From assembly GCA_026389675.1 (NCBI GenBank), contig JAPLHJ010000038.1, forward strand, positions 1 to 6,127: a DNA stretch of 6,127 bases, in the 5' to 3' direction. This DNA comes from Chloroflexota bacterium. GTDB lineage: Bacteria; Chloroflexota; Dehalococcoidia; GIF9; UBA5629. Positions 5,367 through 6,127 of this stretch are shown piece after piece; position 1 is the first letter of the stretch, and each line of letters opens with the position of its first letter. The notes under the pieces are model-generated. The model saw only the letters and a list, made by a program, of their open reading frames with translations, did no database searches and was not told the origin of the DNA. The translations under genes and the position numbers were made by a program.

Positions 5367-6127
5367 ATGATCACATCAAGTGAATATAAAAAAAGGCTGA
5401 GCAAGATGCGGCGCAACCTCTACAACAACGGCAAGCTGATAGACCGCGAACATAAACACAACCAGGGAGCGGTCAATATCATCGCCAAGACCTATGATAT
5501 GATAACCGACCCCGAGCTCAAGCAGTACGAAGACCTGCTCACCGCTACCTCGCACCTGACGGGTGAGAAAATAAACCGCTTCAACCACGTGCACCGCAGC
5601 ATGCAGGACCTGCTGGCCAAGCAGCGCATGACCAGGCTGGCCTCACACCAGGTGGGCGGCTGCATAGCCCGCTGCATGGGCATCGATTCCACCAACGCCC
5701 TCTCCGTCATCACCTACCTCACCGATCAAAAATACGGCACGGAATACCATAAGAGGTTCGAGAACTGGCTGAGGGATTTCCAGACCAATGACCGCACCTC
5801 CTGCTGCGCGCAAACTGATGTCAAGGGCAACCGCCCCTGGAGGCCCCACGAGCAGAAAGACCTCGACCTTTACGTCCGTGTGGTGGAAAAGAAGAGCGAC
5901 GGCATAGTGGTGCGGGGAGCCAAGGTGCATAACTCCTATGCGCCGGCGGTGGAGCAGATAAACGTTATCCCCACCCGGGCGCTCACCAAGGAGGAGGGAG
6001 ACTGGGCTGTAGCTTTCACCATCCCGTCCGATGCAGAAGGTGTCAAACAGATAGTCAGCTTCTCCATGCCCGACTACCCCGATAACTATAGCGGGCCGGG
6101 TCCCTGGGGTGGCGCAGACTCCATGAC
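5367..6127 (+). CDS. 4-hydroxybutyryl-CoA dehydratase / 4-hydroxyphenylacetate 3-hydroxylase (HpaB) family protein, 3'-truncated by the window
   Basis: The frame is open from the ATG at 5367 to the window edge (253 full codons); family members have about 480-500 residues, so about half is visible. The stretches YEDLLTATSHLTGEKINRF (54-72), GGCIARCMGIDSTNAL (97-112), KYGTEYHKRF, QKDLDLYVRVVEKKSDGIVVRGAK (163-186) and AFTIPSDAEG follow the AbfD pattern. Cys99 and Cys103 coincide, even in numbering, with two of the 4Fe-4S ligands of the Clostridium aminobutyricum enzyme; the flavin monooxygenase branch lacks this cluster. Position 190, Thr in that enzyme, is Ser here. AbfD uses FAD and 4Fe-4S to dehydrate 4-hydroxybutyryl-CoA to crotonyl-CoA by a radical route and is oxygen-sensitive. 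The remaining cluster ligands (a His and a Cys near 292 and 299) lie beyond the window. AGGAGG (5357-5362) stands four bases before the start. The family is firm; the exact substrate is open, because many environmental paralogues exist. Confidence 0.85.
   Translation, partial: MITSSEYKKRLSKMRRNLYNNGKLIDREHKHNQGAVNIIAKTYDMITDPELKQYEDLLTATSHLTGEKINRFNHVHRSMQDLLAKQRMTRLASHQVGGCIARCMGIDSTNALSVITYLTDQKYGTEYHKRFENWLRDFQTNDRTSCCAQTDVKGNRPWRPHEQKDLDLYVRVVEKKSDGIVVRGAKVHNSYAPAVEQINVIPTRALTKEEGDWAVAFTIPSDAEGVKQIVSFSMPDYPDNYSGPGPWGGADSM

Noticed and set aside
3782..6127. Reading the operon as aromatic hydroxylation, with the last gene as HpaB
   Set aside because: The Cys99/Cys103 pair marks the 4Fe-4S dehydratase branch, and no flavin reductase (HpaC-like) gene is present in the visible part.

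Overview
The window looks like part of a bacterial chromosome with moderate to high GC, coding throughout on the + strand. No convincing gene was found on the - strand. The tight rplU-rpmA-rpmE cluster followed by a DUF1385 membrane protein, the absence of the N-terminal extension that most Firmicutes carry on L27, and the surrounding acyl-CoA and ketone type redox genes (dienoyl-CoA reductase-like flavoenzyme, tandem SDRs, 4-hydroxybutyryl-CoA dehydratase-like protein) fit an anaerobic or subsurface Chloroflexota (Dehalococcoidia-like) best. That placement is an inference from gene order and protein flavour, not proven by the sequence.

Layout. (1) Positions 2-1453 hold the 3' three quarters of a 2,4-dienoyl-CoA reductase / Old Yellow Enzyme type protein (FMN barrel, 4Fe-4S site, FAD and NAD(P)H domains). 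(2) Positions 1454-1821 hold a possible promoter, an unrecognised 57-residue protein (1519-1692), and a near-consensus sigma70 promoter (1760-1788). (3) Positions 1822-2677 encode ribosomal proteins L21, L27 and L31, with overlapping stop and start codons, closed by a strong intrinsic terminator at 2695-2729. (4) A DUF1385 integral membrane protein (2735-3640) starts only five bases after the terminator T-run. (5) The 141-base gap at 3641-3781 holds a small hairpin and a good promoter whose -35 box is one arm of a perfect inverted repeat. (6) Positions 3782-6127 form a likely operon of two paralogous short-chain dehydrogenases and the first 253 codons of a 4-hydroxybutyryl-CoA dehydratase / HpaB-family protein, which runs off the window.

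How the genes work together. The ribosomal block is housekeeping and is transcribed from its own promoter. The last three genes look like one catabolic unit. The dehydratase-like protein keeps the Cys pair that holds a 4Fe-4S cluster in 4-hydroxybutyryl-CoA dehydratase, so radical dehydration or isomerisation of a hydroxyacyl-CoA is more likely than oxygen-dependent hydroxylation. The two SDRs carry different cofactor signatures (NAD-type Asp in the first, NADP-type Ser-Arg in the second), which would suit alcohol/ketone interconversion on a related substrate. The actual substrate cannot be read from this sequence. No mobile element, CRISPR array, tRNA or rRNA was seen.
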